Assembly (NCBI GenBank): GCA_000434635.1
Contig: HF988088.1
Span: 1 to 13,406, forward strand
Direction of reading: 5' to 3'
DNA from: Firmicutes bacterium CAG:110
GTDB taxonomy: Bacteria; Bacillota; Clostridia; Oscillospirales; Oscillospiraceae
DNA: 13,406 nucleotides
Made by a program: the position numbers and the translations under genes. The notes under the pieces were generated by a model. The model worked only from the letters and a program-made list of their open reading frames with translations, made no database searches and had not been told where the DNA came from. Of the stretch, positions 13,363 through 13,406 are shown one piece after another. Position 1 is the first letter of the stretch, and each line of letters starts with the position of its first letter.

Positions 13363-13406
13363 ACAGGGTTCTCCTTGTGGCTGTGTGCCGGGGAGGGGCG
13401 CTCCCC
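13363..13406. other. Right-edge sequence upstream of the sortase gene
   Basis: These 44 bases hold the ribosome site of the sortase gene and a small GC hairpin, GGGGAG (13390-13395) with CTCCCC (13401-13406), cut by the window end. No promoter is visible, so the sortase gene is probably internal to an operon that starts further right. Confidence 0.4.

Overview
The window looks like chromosomal DNA from a Gram-positive gut-type anaerobe, most likely a moderately high-GC clostridium of the Oscillospirales (Oscillospiraceae/Ruminococcaceae). The basis is strong GGAGG Shine-Dalgarno sites before most genes, lipoprotein (lipobox) secretion of surface proteins, LPxTG/sortase anchoring, LacI/CcpA-type operators and GC-rich third codon positions. 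The taxonomic placement is inference; no marker gene is present.

Layout. Positions 1-203 hold a long imperfect hairpin and short repeats immediately downstream of the first gene. From 204 to 7827 there is an alpha-glucan uptake locus. A cytoplasmic GH13 enzyme (204-1781, minus) is divergent from a four-gene ABC sugar-transport operon on the plus strand: lipoprotein binding protein (2336-3925), two MalF/MalG-type permeases (4292-5818, 5818-6687) and an MsmK/MalK-type ATPase (6703-7827). The 554-bp divergent region holds one good sigma-70-type promoter for each direction and LacI/CcpA-type palindromes inside the transport-operon leader. The 366-bp gap between binding protein and first permease holds a strong hairpin terminator built on a 24-bp tandem duplication, and further stem-loops up to the permease start.

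After a convergent region with two strong hairpins (7828-8087), everything to the right edge lies on the minus strand. In transcription order it reads class C-like sortase (13362-12544), small LPQTG pilin-like protein (12532-11861), second sortase (11871-11215), GH53 endo-beta-1,4-galactanase lipoprotein (11180-9930), a ~170-bp MITE-like multi-hairpin repeat (9761-9931), and a GH13 alpha-amylase-type lipoprotein (9689-8088).

How it fits together (inference): the surface-anchored GH13 lipoprotein would cut alpha-glucan outside the cell. The binding protein, which carries an extra C-terminal beta-domain resembling starch-binding modules, would capture the oligosaccharides; the permeases and ATPase would import them; and the unsecreted GH13 enzyme would split them to glucose units. 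GH53 adds a second substrate, the galactan side chains of pectin, and follows the sortase/pilin genes with only a 34-bp gap. No transcription factor is encoded here, so the operators must be read by a regulator elsewhere. I see no rRNA, tRNA, CRISPR array, transposase or phage gene.
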